A DNA stretch of 64,000 nt, taken from positions 1 through 64,000 of the forward strand of contig NZ_SLXD01000012.1 in NCBI RefSeq assembly GCF_004340905.1, read 5' to 3'. Position numbers and translations under genes: made by a program. Source of the DNA: Rubrivivax gelatinosus (GTDB lineage Bacteria; Pseudomonadota; Gammaproteobacteria; Burkholderiales; Burkholderiaceae_C). The number at the start of each line of letters is the position of its first letter. Positions within the stretch are counted from its first letter, which is position 1. Below are positions 19,799-31,141 of this stretch, one piece after another. A model generated the notes under the pieces. The model had not been told where the DNA came from, made no database searches, and was given only the letters and a program-made list of their open reading frames with translations.

Positions 19799-19876
19799 CA
19801 CGATCTCCTTGATCAAGTTGCAAAGAGCACCGCGCCGTCATGAGCGGCACGGCAATCCGTCGTCCGGCGTTCTGAC

Positions 19877-19894
19877 GCCCGGCTGAAGCCGGGC
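19877..19894. terminator. Hairpin downstream of nrdB
   Basis: A perfect 7-bp stem (19877-19883 with 19888-19894, TGAA loop) lies about 160 bp after the nrdB stop on the minus strand and before the H1-like gene. No clear T-run follows, so termination is only suggested. The rest of the 19799-20054 gap shows nothing else beyond the H1-like ribosome-binding site. Confidence 0.35.
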
Positions 19895-20054
19895 ACTCGC
19901 CCCGGTACGACGAATGGGGTGGCGGCCACGGGGCGGCGCGTCTGGCGGCGCTGCTCCCGGACCGCGGATGTGAAACGTCGCACGGGCCCCGCGAAGGCAC
20001 CGTGCGACGGCAGCGGGCCGTGGCCCGCCGGGTTCGAGGAGCGGCTTCTTCCGC

Positions 20055-21212
20055 TCAATCCCATGAGAGAGCGCCACCGCTCTGGTAGTCGATGACGCGG
20101 GTCTCGAAGAAGTTGCGCTCCTTCTTCAGGTCGATCATCTCGCTCATCCAGGGGAACGGGTTCTCCTCGTTCGGGAAGAGCGCCTCCAGCCCGATCTGCG
20201 TCGCGCGCCGGTTGGCGATGTAGCGCAGGTAGCCCTTGAACATCGACGCGTTCATGCCGAGCACGCCGCGCGGCATCGTGTCCTCGGCGTAGCGGTATTC
20301 GAGTTCGACCGCCCGCTCGAACAGCGCGCGGATCTCGGCCTTGAACGACGGCGTCCAGAGCTGCGGGTTCTCGAGCTTGATCTGGTTGATCAGGTCGATG
20401 CCGAAGTTGCAGTGCATCGACTCGTCGCGCAGGATGTACTGGTACTGCTCGGCGGCGCCGGTCATCTTGTTCTGCCGCCCCAGCGCCAGGATCTGCGTGA
20501 AGCCGACGTAGAAGAACAGGCCTTCCATCAGGCAGGCGAAGACGATCAGGCTCTTGAGCAAGGTCTGGTCGGCTTCGGGCGTGCCGGTGCTGAAGGCCGG
20601 ATCCATGATCGCGTCGATGAACGGGATCAGGAACTCGTCCTTGTCGCGGATCGCCGCGACCTCGTGATAGGCGTTGAAGATCTCGCCTTCGTCCAGCCCC
20701 AGCGACTCGACGATGTACTGGTAGGCGTGGGTGTGGATCGCCTCCTCGAAGGCCTGGCGCAGCAGGAACTGGCGGCACTCGGGCGCGGTGATGTGCCGGT
20801 AGGTGCCGAGCACGATGTTGTTGGCGGCCAGCGAGTCGGCGGTGACGAAGAAACCCAGGTTGCGCTTGACGATGCGGCGCTCGTCGTCGGTCAGGCCGTT
20901 CGGGTCCTTCCAGAGCGCGATGTCGCGGCTCATGTTCACTTCCTGCGGCATCCAGTGGTTGGCGCAGGTGGCGAGGTACTTCTCCCAGGCCCACTTGTAC
21001 TTGAACGGAACCAGCTGGTTCACGTCGGTCTGGCCGTTGATGATGCGTTTGTCGGCGACGTTGACGCGACGCGTGTTCGCCGCAGTGGCAGGGCGCGAAG
21101 CCTGCTCGGCATTCGTTGCCGTGGCGATTCGTGCGGCGGTGTCCGACTGGGGCGTCATCGCCACGGGGGCGATCGCCGGGGTGCTGCGTACTTCGTCTTC
21201 CCAGACCAGCAT
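20055..21212 (-). CDS. nrdB: Class Ia ribonucleotide reductase, small (radical) subunit
   Basis: NrdB holds the diiron-tyrosyl radical used by NrdA to make deoxyribonucleotides. The 385-aa protein (ATG 21212) has an unusual, low-complexity N-terminal extension (about residues 12-65) before conserved sequence begins at [24 protein letters not shown]. Iron-ligand segments are visible: [47 protein letters not shown], and [20 protein letters not shown] 133-bp gap separates it from nrdA, so it may have its own leader. Confidence 0.96.
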   Translation of the reverse strand: MLVWEDEVRSTPAIAPVAMTPQSDTAARIATATNAEQASRPATAANTRRVNVADKRIINGQTDVNQLVPFKYKWAWEKYLATCANHWMPQEVNMSRDIALWKDPNGLTDDERRIVKRNLGFFVTADSLAANNIVLGTYRHITAPECRQFLLRQAFEEAIHTHAYQYIVESLGLDEGEIFNAYHEVAAIRDKDEFLIPFIDAIMDPAFSTGTPEADQTLLKSLIVFACLMEGLFFYVGFTQILALGRQNKMTGAAEQYQYILRDESMHCNFGIDLINQIKLENPQLWTPSFKAEIRALFERAVELEYRYAEDTMPRGVLGMNASMFKGYLRYIANRRATQIGLEALFPNEENPFPWMSEMIDLKKERNFFETRVIDYQSGGALSWD

Positions 21213-21345
21213 GTGTGGACGTCCTGTTCTTGAATTATCGAGGGCTTGCTCGGTATCACCAAGCACTAGTTGACATGGGCGCGCATTCGATCGACGCATT
21301 AGGTGTCGAGGAATGCGCACTTCGCGCGTTAGATGCTCCGAAGCC

Positions 21346-24198
<2,853 letters not shown>

Positions 24199-24335
24199 GG
24201 GGTTCCCCTGTCGGTGTGGTGGGCGGAAGGCTGGGCGCGCTTTCGGCGCGGCGCGGCCGGGGAGGACCGCGGCACGGGCCGAACGCCGGGGCCGCTGGGG
24301 AAGCGGCCGACGGCGGCGGAGCACGACGCGAGCGG

Positions 24336-24351
24336 ACACTATATCTAGCGC
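24336..24351. promoter_or_regulatory. NrdR box 1
   Basis: ACACTATATCTAGCGC closely matches the NrdR consensus acaCwATATATwGtgt. It overlaps the nrdA -10 element. NrdR is an ATP/dATP-sensing repressor of ribonucleotide reductase genes across bacteria. The nrdR gene itself is not in the window. Confidence 0.8.
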
Positions 24352-24366
24352 CATCAAAGCCTGCAA
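24338..24366 (-). promoter_or_regulatory. nrdA promoter
   Basis: On the minus strand TTGCAG (complement of 24361-24366) and TATAGT (complement of 24338-24343) are separated by exactly 17 bp. One NrdR-type box overlaps the -10 and another lies immediately upstream of the -35. About 135 bp of untranslated leader would follow before nrdA. Confidence 0.75.
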
Positions 24367-24367
24367 C

Positions 24368-24383
24368 GCACTAGGAATAGCGT
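24368..24383. promoter_or_regulatory. NrdR box 2
   Basis: GCACTAGGAATAGCGT keeps the outer CACTA and ATAGCGT arms of the NrdR consensus with a divergent centre. It begins exactly 32 bp (about three helical turns) from box 1, the spacing that paired NrdR sites usually show. Confidence 0.7.
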
Positions 24384-24485
24384 TCGGATGCGTGAAATCC
24401 CGCACCAGAACCGGGCCACGAGGCACCCGCGCGGCGCAACCGCTGCGCGTTCCTGAGGCAGGCCTGCAGTGAAAGCGGAGCCGGC

Positions 24486-25073
24486 TCAGCCGGCGGCCGG
24501 CACGACCCGCAGCGCTGGCGCCCGCGGCGCCAGCAGCCGCGCCAGGCGCGGCCAGTCGAAGCCCGCGCCGGGGTCGTGCTTGCGCCCCGGCGCGACGTGC
24601 TCGTGGCCGGCCACCTCGGCCAGCGCATAGGCGCGCGCCAGCGCCGGCAGCAGCCGCGCCAGGCGGGCGTACTGCGCGGTCTCGAAACGCTCGCCTTCGA
24701 GGCCTTCGAGCTCGATGCCGATCGACCAGTCGTTGCAGTTCTCGCGTCCGCGCCAGGCCGAACGCCCGGCATGCCAGGCGCGCTCGTCGCAGGACACGAA
24801 CTGCAGCAGTTCGCCGCCGCGGCGGATGACGAAGTGCGCCGACACCTGCAGCCCGCGCAAGCGTTCGTAATAGGGATGGGCGTCGCAGTCCAGCGTGTTC
24901 GTGAACAGGCGTTCGATCGCGTCGCCGCCGTACTCGCCGGGCGGCAGGCTGATCGAGTGCAGCACCACGAGCGTGATCTCGGCGTCCGCCGGCCGCGGCC
25001 CGAAGTTGGGCGACGGGAGGGCGCGCGCGCCGGCATACCAGCCGTCGCGCCAGTGGCGTGGCGAACCGGCCAA
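24486..25073 (-). CDS. ampD: 1,6-anhydro-N-acetylmuramyl-L-alanine amidase AmpD
   Basis: AmpD cleaves anhydro-muropeptides in the cytoplasm during cell-wall recycling and so sets beta-lactamase inducer levels in species with AmpR. The 195-aa zinc amidase shows VVLHSISLPPGEYGGDAIERLFT (first Zn His), VSAHFVIRRGGELLQFV, AWHAGRSAWRGRENCNDWSIGIELEG and GHEHVAPGRKHDPG (second His and Asp). I place the start at TTG 25073, two bases past the pilR stop; no in-frame ATG suits and family length fits. Codons upstream belong to pilR's shadow frame. Confidence 0.93.
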   Translation of the reverse strand: MAGSPRHWRDGWYAGARALPSPNFGPRPADAEITLVVLHSISLPPGEYGGDAIERLFTNTLDCDAHPYYERLRGLQVSAHFVIRRGGELLQFVSCDERAWHAGRSAWRGRENCNDWSIGIELEGLEGERFETAQYARLARLLPALARAYALAEVAGHEHVAPGRKHDPGAGFDWPRLARLLAPRAPALRVVPAAG

Positions 25074-25074
25074 C

Positions 25075-26523
25075 TCAGTCGTCGCCGCTGCCGATGCCCA
25101 GCCGCGCCATGCGGTAGCGCATCTGGCGCAGCGACAGCCCCAGGCTGGCGCCGGCGGCGGTGCGGTTGTAGCGGTGACGCTCGAGCGCGCGCTCGAGGAT
25201 CTCGCGCTCCACCTGGTCGAGGTGGGCGGCGAGGTCCGCAGGCAGCGGCGCCTCGCTCGTCGCGGCACGCACGGGCTCGCACAGGGGGGCGTCGAGTTCG
25301 AGGTGCGCCGAATCGGCGAAAGCGACCTCGGGCAGCCCCAGGTCACGGCACTCGACAACGCTGCCGCCGGCCAGCGTGACCGCGCGGTGCAGCAGGTTCT
25401 CCAGTTCGCGCACGTTGCCCGGGAAGGCGTAACGCGACAGGTGCGCCAGCGCCTCGGCCGACAGCACGGGCGGCGGCGACACCCCGGCATCACCGGCGAT
25501 GCGCTCGAGCACCGCCGCGGCGATCGCCGGCAGGTCCTCCAGGCGCTCGCGCAGCGGCGGAACGACGATCTCGATGACGTTCAGGCGGTAAAACAGATCC
25601 TGGCGGAAACGGCCCGCATGGACTTCGACGGCAAGGTCCTTGTGCGTGGCGCTGACGATGCGCACGTTGACCGCCTGTTCTGTGGGGGCACCGAGCGGTC
25701 GCACCGCACGCTCCTGAACGGCACGCAGCAGCTTGCTCTGCATGGCCAGCGGCAGGTCGCCGATCTCGTCGAGGAAGAGCGTGCCGCCCTGCGCGGCCTG
25801 GAAGAAGCCTTCGCGGTCCTCGACGGCGCCGGTGAAAGCGCCGCGCCGGTAGCCGAAGAACTCGGCCTCGAGCAGCGACTCGGGGATCGCCCCGCAGTTG
25901 ACAGCGACGAATGGCATCGCGTGGCGCGGCGAGAGTTCGTGGATCGCACGCGCGACCAGCTCCTTGCCGGTGCCCGACTCGCCGTGCACCAGCACCGGCG
26001 CCATGCTGCGCGCCACCTTGCCGACCAGGCTGCGCACCTGCTGAAGCGCCGCCGAGTCGCCGGCCATGCGCTCGAGCGCACGGCGCGCCGGCAGCGTGTG
26101 GCGCGCCTCGGCCGGCCGCGCCGCACGGGGGGCGCCATCGGGCGCCGGCGTGCGCCCCAGCGCCGACGCCACCACGGCGCGGAACTGGCGCAGGTCCACC
26201 GGCTTCGTCAGATAGTCGTAGGCGCCCGATTTCAGCGCCTCGACGGCGTTCTCGGCCGATCCGTAGGCGGTGATGACGATGCCCTTCTCGCCGCGCCCGG
26301 CGTCCTCCAGCCGGCGCAGCAGGTCCAGCCCGGTGCCGTCGGGCAGGCGCATGTCGGTGATCAGCAGCTGGAAGCGGCGCGACTGCAGGGCCGCCCAGGC
26401 CTCCTCGACGGTCTCCGCGCTTTCGACGTCGTAGCCCTCGCGCAGCAGCGTCAGCTCGTAGAGCGTGCGCAGGTCGGGCTCGTCGTCGACGACGAGCAGA
26501 CGGGGCGTCGTGGCAGCGCTCAC
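25075..26523 (-). CDS. pilR: Sigma-54-dependent response regulator, PilR-like
   Basis: A 482-aa NtrC-type activator. The receiver domain has VVDDEPDLRTLYEL and the phospho-acceptor Asp in LLITDMRLPDGTG. The AAA+ domain has the Walker A GESGTGKELVARAIH, the GAFTGA sigma-54 contact loop and GGTLFLDEIGDLPLAMQSKLLRA. The C-terminal helix-turn-helix is HRYNRTAAGASLGLSLRQMRYRMARLGI. With PilS it should activate type IV pilin transcription; pilB-pilC-pilD lie 26 kb away. GTG 26523 overlaps the pilS stop. Confidence 0.93.
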   Translation of the reverse strand: MSAATTPRLLVVDDEPDLRTLYELTLLREGYDVESAETVEEAWAALQSRRFQLLITDMRLPDGTGLDLLRRLEDAGRGEKGIVITAYGSAENAVEALKSGAYDYLTKPVDLRQFRAVVASALGRTPAPDGAPRAARPAEARHTLPARRALERMAGDSAALQQVRSLVGKVARSMAPVLVHGESGTGKELVARAIHELSPRHAMPFVAVNCGAIPESLLEAEFFGYRRGAFTGAVEDREGFFQAAQGGTLFLDEIGDLPLAMQSKLLRAVQERAVRPLGAPTEQAVNVRIVSATHKDLAVEVHAGRFRQDLFYRLNVIEIVVPPLRERLEDLPAIAAAVLERIAGDAGVSPPPVLSAEALAHLSRYAFPGNVRELENLLHRAVTLAGGSVVECRDLGLPEVAFADSAHLELDAPLCEPVRAATSEAPLPADLAAHLDQVEREILERALERHRYNRTAAGASLGLSLRQMRYRMARLGIGSGDD

Positions 26524-28388
26524 GGGTTCAGTGGCAGGGGAGAGTCGGCCGCCGGCAGCGGGCAGCGCTTCATCGTGACGACGAACTCGTTGCGGGCGCC
26601 GATGTCGGCGTCGCGCCGGCGGTAGCCGATGCCCGCGCCGTAGCGCTCGCAGAGTTCGCGGCAAATATACAGGCCGAGGCCGGCGCCGCGGCTGCGCGTC
26701 GAGAAGAACGGCTCGAAGATGTAGGGCTCGACCTCGGGCGCGATCGCCGGCCCGTCGCTGGCGACGACGATCTGGGCCTGCGTGTCCGACAGCGCGAACA
26801 GCTGCAGCCGGATCGCCGCCGGCGCCTCGCTCGCATGGCGGCGCGCGTTGTCCAGCAGGTTCACGAGCACGCGGCGCAGATGCTCGGGGTCGAAGCTCAC
26901 GCCGATCGGCGCATCGGGCAGTTCGACCCGCAGCCGGCTGTTGCGCCCCAGCGGCAGTTCCACGGTGGCCGCCCAGTCCGCTGCCGCGCAGCCGACCTCG
27001 GCCGTCGCGTCCAGCGGCACCGGCGGCGCGTGCGGACCGCCGGGCGCGAGTTCCATGACGTCGTCGACGATGCGCTTGAGGCGGTCCACGTTGTCGGCAA
27101 CGATGCGCGCCAGGCGTCGCTGCGCCGGGCCGAGCTCGTCTTCCAGCAGCAGCGCGTTGGCCTGGGAGATCGCGGCCAGCGGGTTGCGGATCTCGTGCGC
27201 GATGCCGGCCGACACACGCCCCATCGCCGCCAGCTTCTCCTGCTGCAGCCGGGCCTGGGCGATGCGCACGTCCTCCAGCAGCAGGACACAAAGCGGCTCG
27301 TCGCGGTGCTCGTCGCCCGGCGCGCGGCCGCGCACGAACCGCACCCTCAGCCGCAGCGTGCGCGGCGCGCTGCCCTCGAAGGCCAGCGTCAGCTCGCGGC
27401 CGGCCTCGGGCCAGTCGCGTTCGGCGAGCGCACGGGCGACGGCACGCGCCAGCGGCACCCAGCCCGGCCGCGACTCCAGGCCGAAAGGCGCCGGCGGGCT
27501 CAGCCCGGCGTCGACCAGCAGCGCCCGCGCCGCGGGGTTGGCCGCACGAACACGCAAGCGGCCGTCAACGACCAGCACGCCGTCGACCATCTCCTCGATG
27601 ACCAGACGGTTGAGCTGGGCCTGCTGGCGCGCGAGCTCCAGGCTGCCGCGTGCCGCCTTCTCCTCGCGCGCCAGCCGCACCGACAGCTCGCCCGACAGCA
27701 GCGCGATGACGAACAGGCCCAGCCCGGCCAGGCCGGACTGCAGCAGCGGGCCGGCCAGCTCGAGCTCGTCCCAGCCGCCGCGTGACACGCCGGCCAGCAG
27801 CAGCAGCGCGACGCCCGCGGCGGTGCCCAGCGCCACCAGCCGCGGGCCCATGACACCGGCCATCAGCACCGGCAGCACCAGCAGCGCCGAATAGTTGATC
27901 GGCCCGCCGCTGCCACCCAGATGCAGCGAGCCGAAGGCGACGAGGTCGACACCGACGGTCGCCAGCCACTGGCGCCGGCGCAGCATCGGCGAGGCCACCG
28001 GCGTCGTCAGCGGCTGGAACCGCGGCAGCAGCCACAGCGCGATCGCCTGCACCGCATAGGCGATGCAGATCAGCGTCAGCGGCAGCGAGACGCGCGCGCC
28101 GAGCAGGTTGCCGGCGCCCTGCGCGGCCACCAGCGCCAGCCCGAAAGCCGCACGCACCGCGGCGTAGGTGCGGTGGATGCGCGCCAGCGCGCTGTCCTCG
28201 CTGCCGACGACGCGCTGCGACCACAGCGCCCGCAGGCGCTGGTCGAGCTCGACGTTGCCGCTGGCGCTCCAACCCGGGTCGAAGCTGGACTCGTGGCCGA
28301 ACCACGAGGACTCGGCATGCGGCGGCGTGGCACGCCGGTCGCCGTGCCGCCGCTCGCCCGATCGACGATCCTGCGGCGACGCGTCCAT
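26520..28388 (-). CDS. pilS: Membrane sensor histidine kinase, PilS-like
   Basis: A 622-aa kinase partner of PilR. A charged cytoplasmic N-terminus precedes six predicted membrane segments (about residues 80-250). Then come a PAS-like region (LNRLVIEEMVDGVLVVDGRLRVRAANPAARALL), the dimerisation helix with the phospho-His in VSAGIAHEIRNPLAAISQ, and ATPase motifs VLVNLLDNARRHA and GAGLGLYICRELCERYG. In Pseudomonas PilS senses pilin in the membrane. Start ATG 28388 sits 10 bases from the upstream gene. Confidence 0.92.
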   Translation of the reverse strand: MDASPQDRRSGERRHGDRRATPPHAESSWFGHESSFDPGWSASGNVELDQRLRALWSQRVVGSEDSALARIHRTYAAVRAAFGLALVAAQGAGNLLGARVSLPLTLICIAYAVQAIALWLLPRFQPLTTPVASPMLRRRQWLATVGVDLVAFGSLHLGGSGGPINYSALLVLPVLMAGVMGPRLVALGTAAGVALLLLAGVSRGGWDELELAGPLLQSGLAGLGLFVIALLSGELSVRLAREEKAARGSLELARQQAQLNRLVIEEMVDGVLVVDGRLRVRAANPAARALLVDAGLSPPAPFGLESRPGWVPLARAVARALAERDWPEAGRELTLAFEGSAPRTLRLRVRFVRGRAPGDEHRDEPLCVLLLEDVRIAQARLQQEKLAAMGRVSAGIAHEIRNPLAAISQANALLLEDELGPAQRRLARIVADNVDRLKRIVDDVMELAPGGPHAPPVPLDATAEVGCAAADWAATVELPLGRNSRLRVELPDAPIGVSFDPEHLRRVLVNLLDNARRHASEAPAAIRLQLFALSDTQAQIVVASDGPAIAPEVEPYIFEPFFSTRSRGAGLGLYICRELCERYGAGIGYRRRDADIGARNEFVVTMKRCPLPAADSPLPLNP

Positions 28389-28398
28389 CGCCGCCGCC

Positions 28399-28632
28399 CT
28401 AGCGCGGCCCGGCGAGCCGGTGCGCCTCGCCGCAGTAGCGGCGCCCGGCGGCATCGGCCACGGCCTCGTCGGCCGGCAGGTGCACGCCGCAGTGGGCGCA
28501 GGCCACCATCTCGGCGGGCTCGGCGCGGGCGGCTGCGCGGCTGCGCTCCGCAGGTCTGGCCGCACGGCGGCCGCGGCCGAACATCAGCCAGAGCACGATG
28601 CCGACGACGGCGATGACGAGCAGGTACTTCAC
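28399..28632 (-). CDS. PP0621-family small membrane-anchored zinc-ribbon-like protein
   Basis: A 77-aa protein: one N-terminal membrane helix (LLVIAVVGIVLWLMFG), a basic linker, and a C-terminal domain with CAHCGVHLP and YCGEAHRL, four Cys/His positions suggesting a small zinc site. This layout matches the PP0621 family found next to pilS and ccsA-like genes in betaproteobacteria. Function is unknown. Its ATG overlaps the stop of the preceding membrane-protein gene (ATGA). Confidence 0.85.
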   Translation of the reverse strand: MKYLLVIAVVGIVLWLMFGRGRRAARPAERSRAAARAEPAEMVACAHCGVHLPADEAVADAAGRRYCGEAHRLAGPR

Positions 28633-29447
28633 GCCGGAGGCCGCCCCAGCAGCACCTCGAAGACGAAGCGCGAACCGGCGTAGGCGAGCAGCAGCAGCAC
28701 CGCCCCGACGTAGACCCAGCGCGTGGCCTGGCGGCCGCGCCAGCCCTGGCGGTGACGGCCCACGAGCAGCGCCGCGAACACCGCCCAGCCGAGCAGCGAA
28801 AACACCACCTTGTGGTCCCAGCGCCAGCCGACCGAGGTCAGCGCCCCCAGCGCGATCGTCGCCGTGAGCACGGAGAAGCCGGCTTCGACGAAGCGGAAGG
28901 TCAGGCGCTCGAGCAGCAGCAGCGGCATGCCGGCGCGCGGCTGGTGGATGCCGGCACGCTCGCGCAGGCGGCGCTCGCTGGCGTCGAGCATCATCGCGTG
29001 CACGACCGCGGCACCGAACAGGCTGTACGAGCCGACGCCGAGCGCGAAGTGCAGCGGCGCCAGCGGCGAGTGGTACTGGTGCGGCTCGCCCGGGAACAGC
29101 GCCGCCAGCACGACGACCACGGCGCCGCAGACCGCCAGCCAGCGCCGCACCGCGGGCAGCGGCATGAAGCGGTTCTCGACGGTGTGCACCGCCATCACCA
29201 GCCAGACCGTCAGCGACAGCACGGGGCCGAAACCGACCCGTGCGCCGGGCACTTCCTGGCCGATGCCGCCGATGTCGAGCACCAGCGCGGCGAGGTGGGC
29301 GAGCCAGCCGACGTGCAGCGCGGCAATCCAGATGCGGCCCGACTTGGCCAGGGGCAGCGCAGCGACGGCATAGCCGGCGATCGCCAGCAGCGCGACGAAC
29401 AGCGGCAGGCCACCGCTCACCACGGGAGAGGCACTCGATAGAATCAT
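28629..29447 (-). CDS. CcsA/YpjD-like cytochrome c assembly membrane protein
   Basis: A 272-aa protein with eight predicted membrane segments. It has the family features LHVGWLAHLAALVLDI, YHSPLAPLHFALGVGSYSLFGAAVVHA, and SVGWRWDHKVVFSLLGWAVFAALLVGRH, with conserved His residues possibly binding heme. E. coli YpjD/CorE-like homologues beside ffh are not tied to a specific cytochrome. It is divergent from ffh with only 45 bp between starts, so promoters overlap. Confidence 0.87.
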   Translation of the reverse strand: MILSSASPVVSGGLPLFVALLAIAGYAVAALPLAKSGRIWIAALHVGWLAHLAALVLDIGGIGQEVPGARVGFGPVLSLTVWLVMAVHTVENRFMPLPAVRRWLAVCGAVVVVLAALFPGEPHQYHSPLAPLHFALGVGSYSLFGAAVVHAMMLDASERRLRERAGIHQPRAGMPLLLLERLTFRFVEAGFSVLTATIALGALTSVGWRWDHKVVFSLLGWAVFAALLVGRHRQGWRGRQATRWVYVGAVLLLLAYAGSRFVFEVLLGRPPA

Positions 29448-29492
29448 GCAGACAGTGTACTTTTTGCAGGCCCTTCCCGGCCTGGAGCGGCG

Positions 29493-30860
29493 ATGGCCTC
29501 GACCCTATCCGACCGGCTTTCGAGGCTGGTCAAGACGATGCGCGGCCAGGCCCGCATCACCGAAGGCAACGTGCAGGACATGTTGCGCGAAGTGCGCATG
29601 GCCCTGCTCGAGGCCGACGTCGCGCTGCCGGTGGTGCGCGACTTCATCGCCCGCGTCAAGGACAAGGCGCTCGGCCAGGAGGTCGCCGGCTCGCTGAACC
29701 CGGGCCAGGCGCTGGTCGGCATCGTCCACAAGGAACTCGCCGCGACGATGGGCGACGGCGTCGCCGACCTGGACCTCGCGGTGCAGCCGCCGGCGGTCAT
29801 CCTGATGGCCGGCCTGCAGGGCGCCGGCAAGACGACGACCACCGCCAAGCTGGCCAAGCACCTGATCGAGCGGCGCAGGAAGAAGGTGCTGACGGTCTCC
29901 GCCGACGTCTACCGCCCGGCCGCCATCGAGCAGCTGAAGACGGTGACGAAGCAGGCCGGCGCCGAGTGGTTCCCGAGCGCGCCGGAGCAGAAGCCGCGCG
30001 ACATCGCGCTGGCCGCGCTGGACCACGCCCGGCGGCACTACTTCGACGTGCTGCTCGTCGACACGGCCGGCCGGCTGGCGATCGACGAGGCGCTGATGGC
30101 CGAGATCCGCGAGCTGCACGCCACGCTCAAGCCGGTCGAGACGCTGTTCGTCGTCGACGCGATGCAGGGCCAGGACGCGATCAACACCGCGCGCGCCTTC
30201 AAGGAGGCGCTGCCGCTGACCGGCATCGTGCTGACCAAGCTCGACGGCGACTCGCGCGGCGGCGCGGCGCTGTCGGTGCGCCAGGTCGCCGGCGCGCCGA
30301 TCAAGTTCGCCGGCGTGTCCGAGAAGATCGACGGCCTGGAGGTCTTCGACGCCGAACGCCACGCCGGGCGCGTGCTCGGCATGGGCGACATCGTCGCCCT
30401 GGTCGAGGAGGTGCAGAAGGGCGTCGACCTGAAGGAGGCGCAGAAGCTCGCCGACAAGGTCAAGTCCGGCGGCTTCGACCTCAACGACTTCCTCTCGCAG
30501 ATCAGCCAGATGAAGAAGATGGGTGGCCTGGCCGGGCTGATGGACAAGCTGCCCAGCCAGATCACCGCCAAGGCCAAGGGCGCCGACATGGACAAGGCGG
30601 AACGCGACGTCCGCCGCATGGAAGGCATCATCAACTCGATGACGGCGCTGGAGCGGCGCAAGCCCGAGCTGATCAAGGCCAGCCGCAAGCGCCGCATCGC
30701 CGCCGGCGCCGGCGTTCACGTCCAGGAAGTCAACCGCCTGCTCAACCAGTTCGAGCAGATGCAGGGCGTGATGAAGAAGATGAAGGGCGGTGGCCTGATG
30801 AAGATGATGAAGCGCATGGGCGGCATGAAGGGCATGCTGCCGCCGGGGATGGGCGGCTGA
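29493..30860 (+). CDS. ffh: Signal recognition particle protein
   Basis: Ffh binds 4.5S RNA and signal sequences of nascent membrane proteins and docks on FtsY, whose gene is at 31142. The 455-aa protein has the N domain, a GTPase G domain (GLQGAGKTTTTAKLA, DTAGRLAIDE, TKLDGDSRGG), and a methionine-rich M domain ending in a Met/Gly/Lys tail. The length is typical. It is followed by copy B of the structured element. Confidence 0.97.
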   Translation: MASTLSDRLSRLVKTMRGQARITEGNVQDMLREVRMALLEADVALPVVRDFIARVKDKALGQEVAGSLNPGQALVGIVHKELAATMGDGVADLDLAVQPPAVILMAGLQGAGKTTTTAKLAKHLIERRRKKVLTVSADVYRPAAIEQLKTVTKQAGAEWFPSAPEQKPRDIALAALDHARRHYFDVLLVDTAGRLAIDEALMAEIRELHATLKPVETLFVVDAMQGQDAINTARAFKEALPLTGIVLTKLDGDSRGGAALSVRQVAGAPIKFAGVSEKIDGLEVFDAERHAGRVLGMGDIVALVEEVQKGVDLKEAQKLADKVKSGGFDLNDFLSQISQMKKMGGLAGLMDKLPSQITAKAKGADMDKAERDVRRMEGIINSMTALERRKPELIKASRKRRIAAGAGVHVQEVNRLLNQFEQMQGVMKKMKGGGLMKMMKRMGGMKGMLPPGMGG

Positions 30861-30948
30861 CAGGCTCAGCTTCATGCGGGCTCTTGCGCGCCCGCCGGCC
30901 CACTGCATTCCAGGAGGCGTGCAGACGACATCGCCAGCCACGGACGTC

Positions 30949-31040
30949 GGGTGGCCGGCTGGCGGAAGTAAAGGAGGAGGCCCGGCAACGCCGGGCCGGG
31001 GGACATGGAGCCAGCCGGCCGCCCGGCGGCCATGGCCTGC
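30949..31040 (+). repeat. Structured intergenic element, copy B (possible RNA)
   Basis: Copy B of the element also at 8388-8482. The outer stem pairs 30949-30963 with 31010-31024 (15 of 15 counting one G-T). The inner 8-bp hairpin pairs 30979-30986 with 30990-30997 (loop AAC). The junction GGGGGACATGGA at 30998-31009 is identical to copy A. A perfect palindrome GGCCATGGCC follows at 31028-31037. It starts 88 bases after the ffh stop on the same strand. A weak 5-bp stem (31036-31040 with 31055-31059) followed by GGTTTT could end a transcript. No coding role was found in this 281-bp gap. Confidence 0.7.
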
Positions 31041-31107
31041 CGCAGCCTCAGCGCGCAGGGGTTTTCATCCCACCCGGGCCGGGCCGCTAGCCCGGCCGTT
31101 CGCCAAG

Positions 31108-31134
31108 CGTGAACGGTCCACCGGACCGTTCACG
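31108..31134. terminator. Perfect 12-bp hairpin after ftsY
   Basis: CGTGAACGGTCC (31108-31119) pairs perfectly with 31123-31134 around an ACC loop, seven bases past the ftsY stop on the minus strand. No T-run follows on either strand, so intrinsic termination is uncertain; it may instead protect the mRNA 3' end or act as a protein-binding inverted repeat. Confidence 0.55.
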
Positions 31135-31141
31135 TCCGGGC

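Noticed and set aside
19233..19886. A plus-strand open frame reading as FFAGAAFLAG repeats, like a membrane protein
   Set aside because: It is the complement of the PAKKA repeats; the minus strand has an AGGAG site and a terminator in the right place.
30861..31140. 4.5S (SRP) RNA gene next to ffh
   Set aside because: The conserved SRP domain IV internal loops and GGAA tetraloop are not present, and the same structure occurs at 8388.
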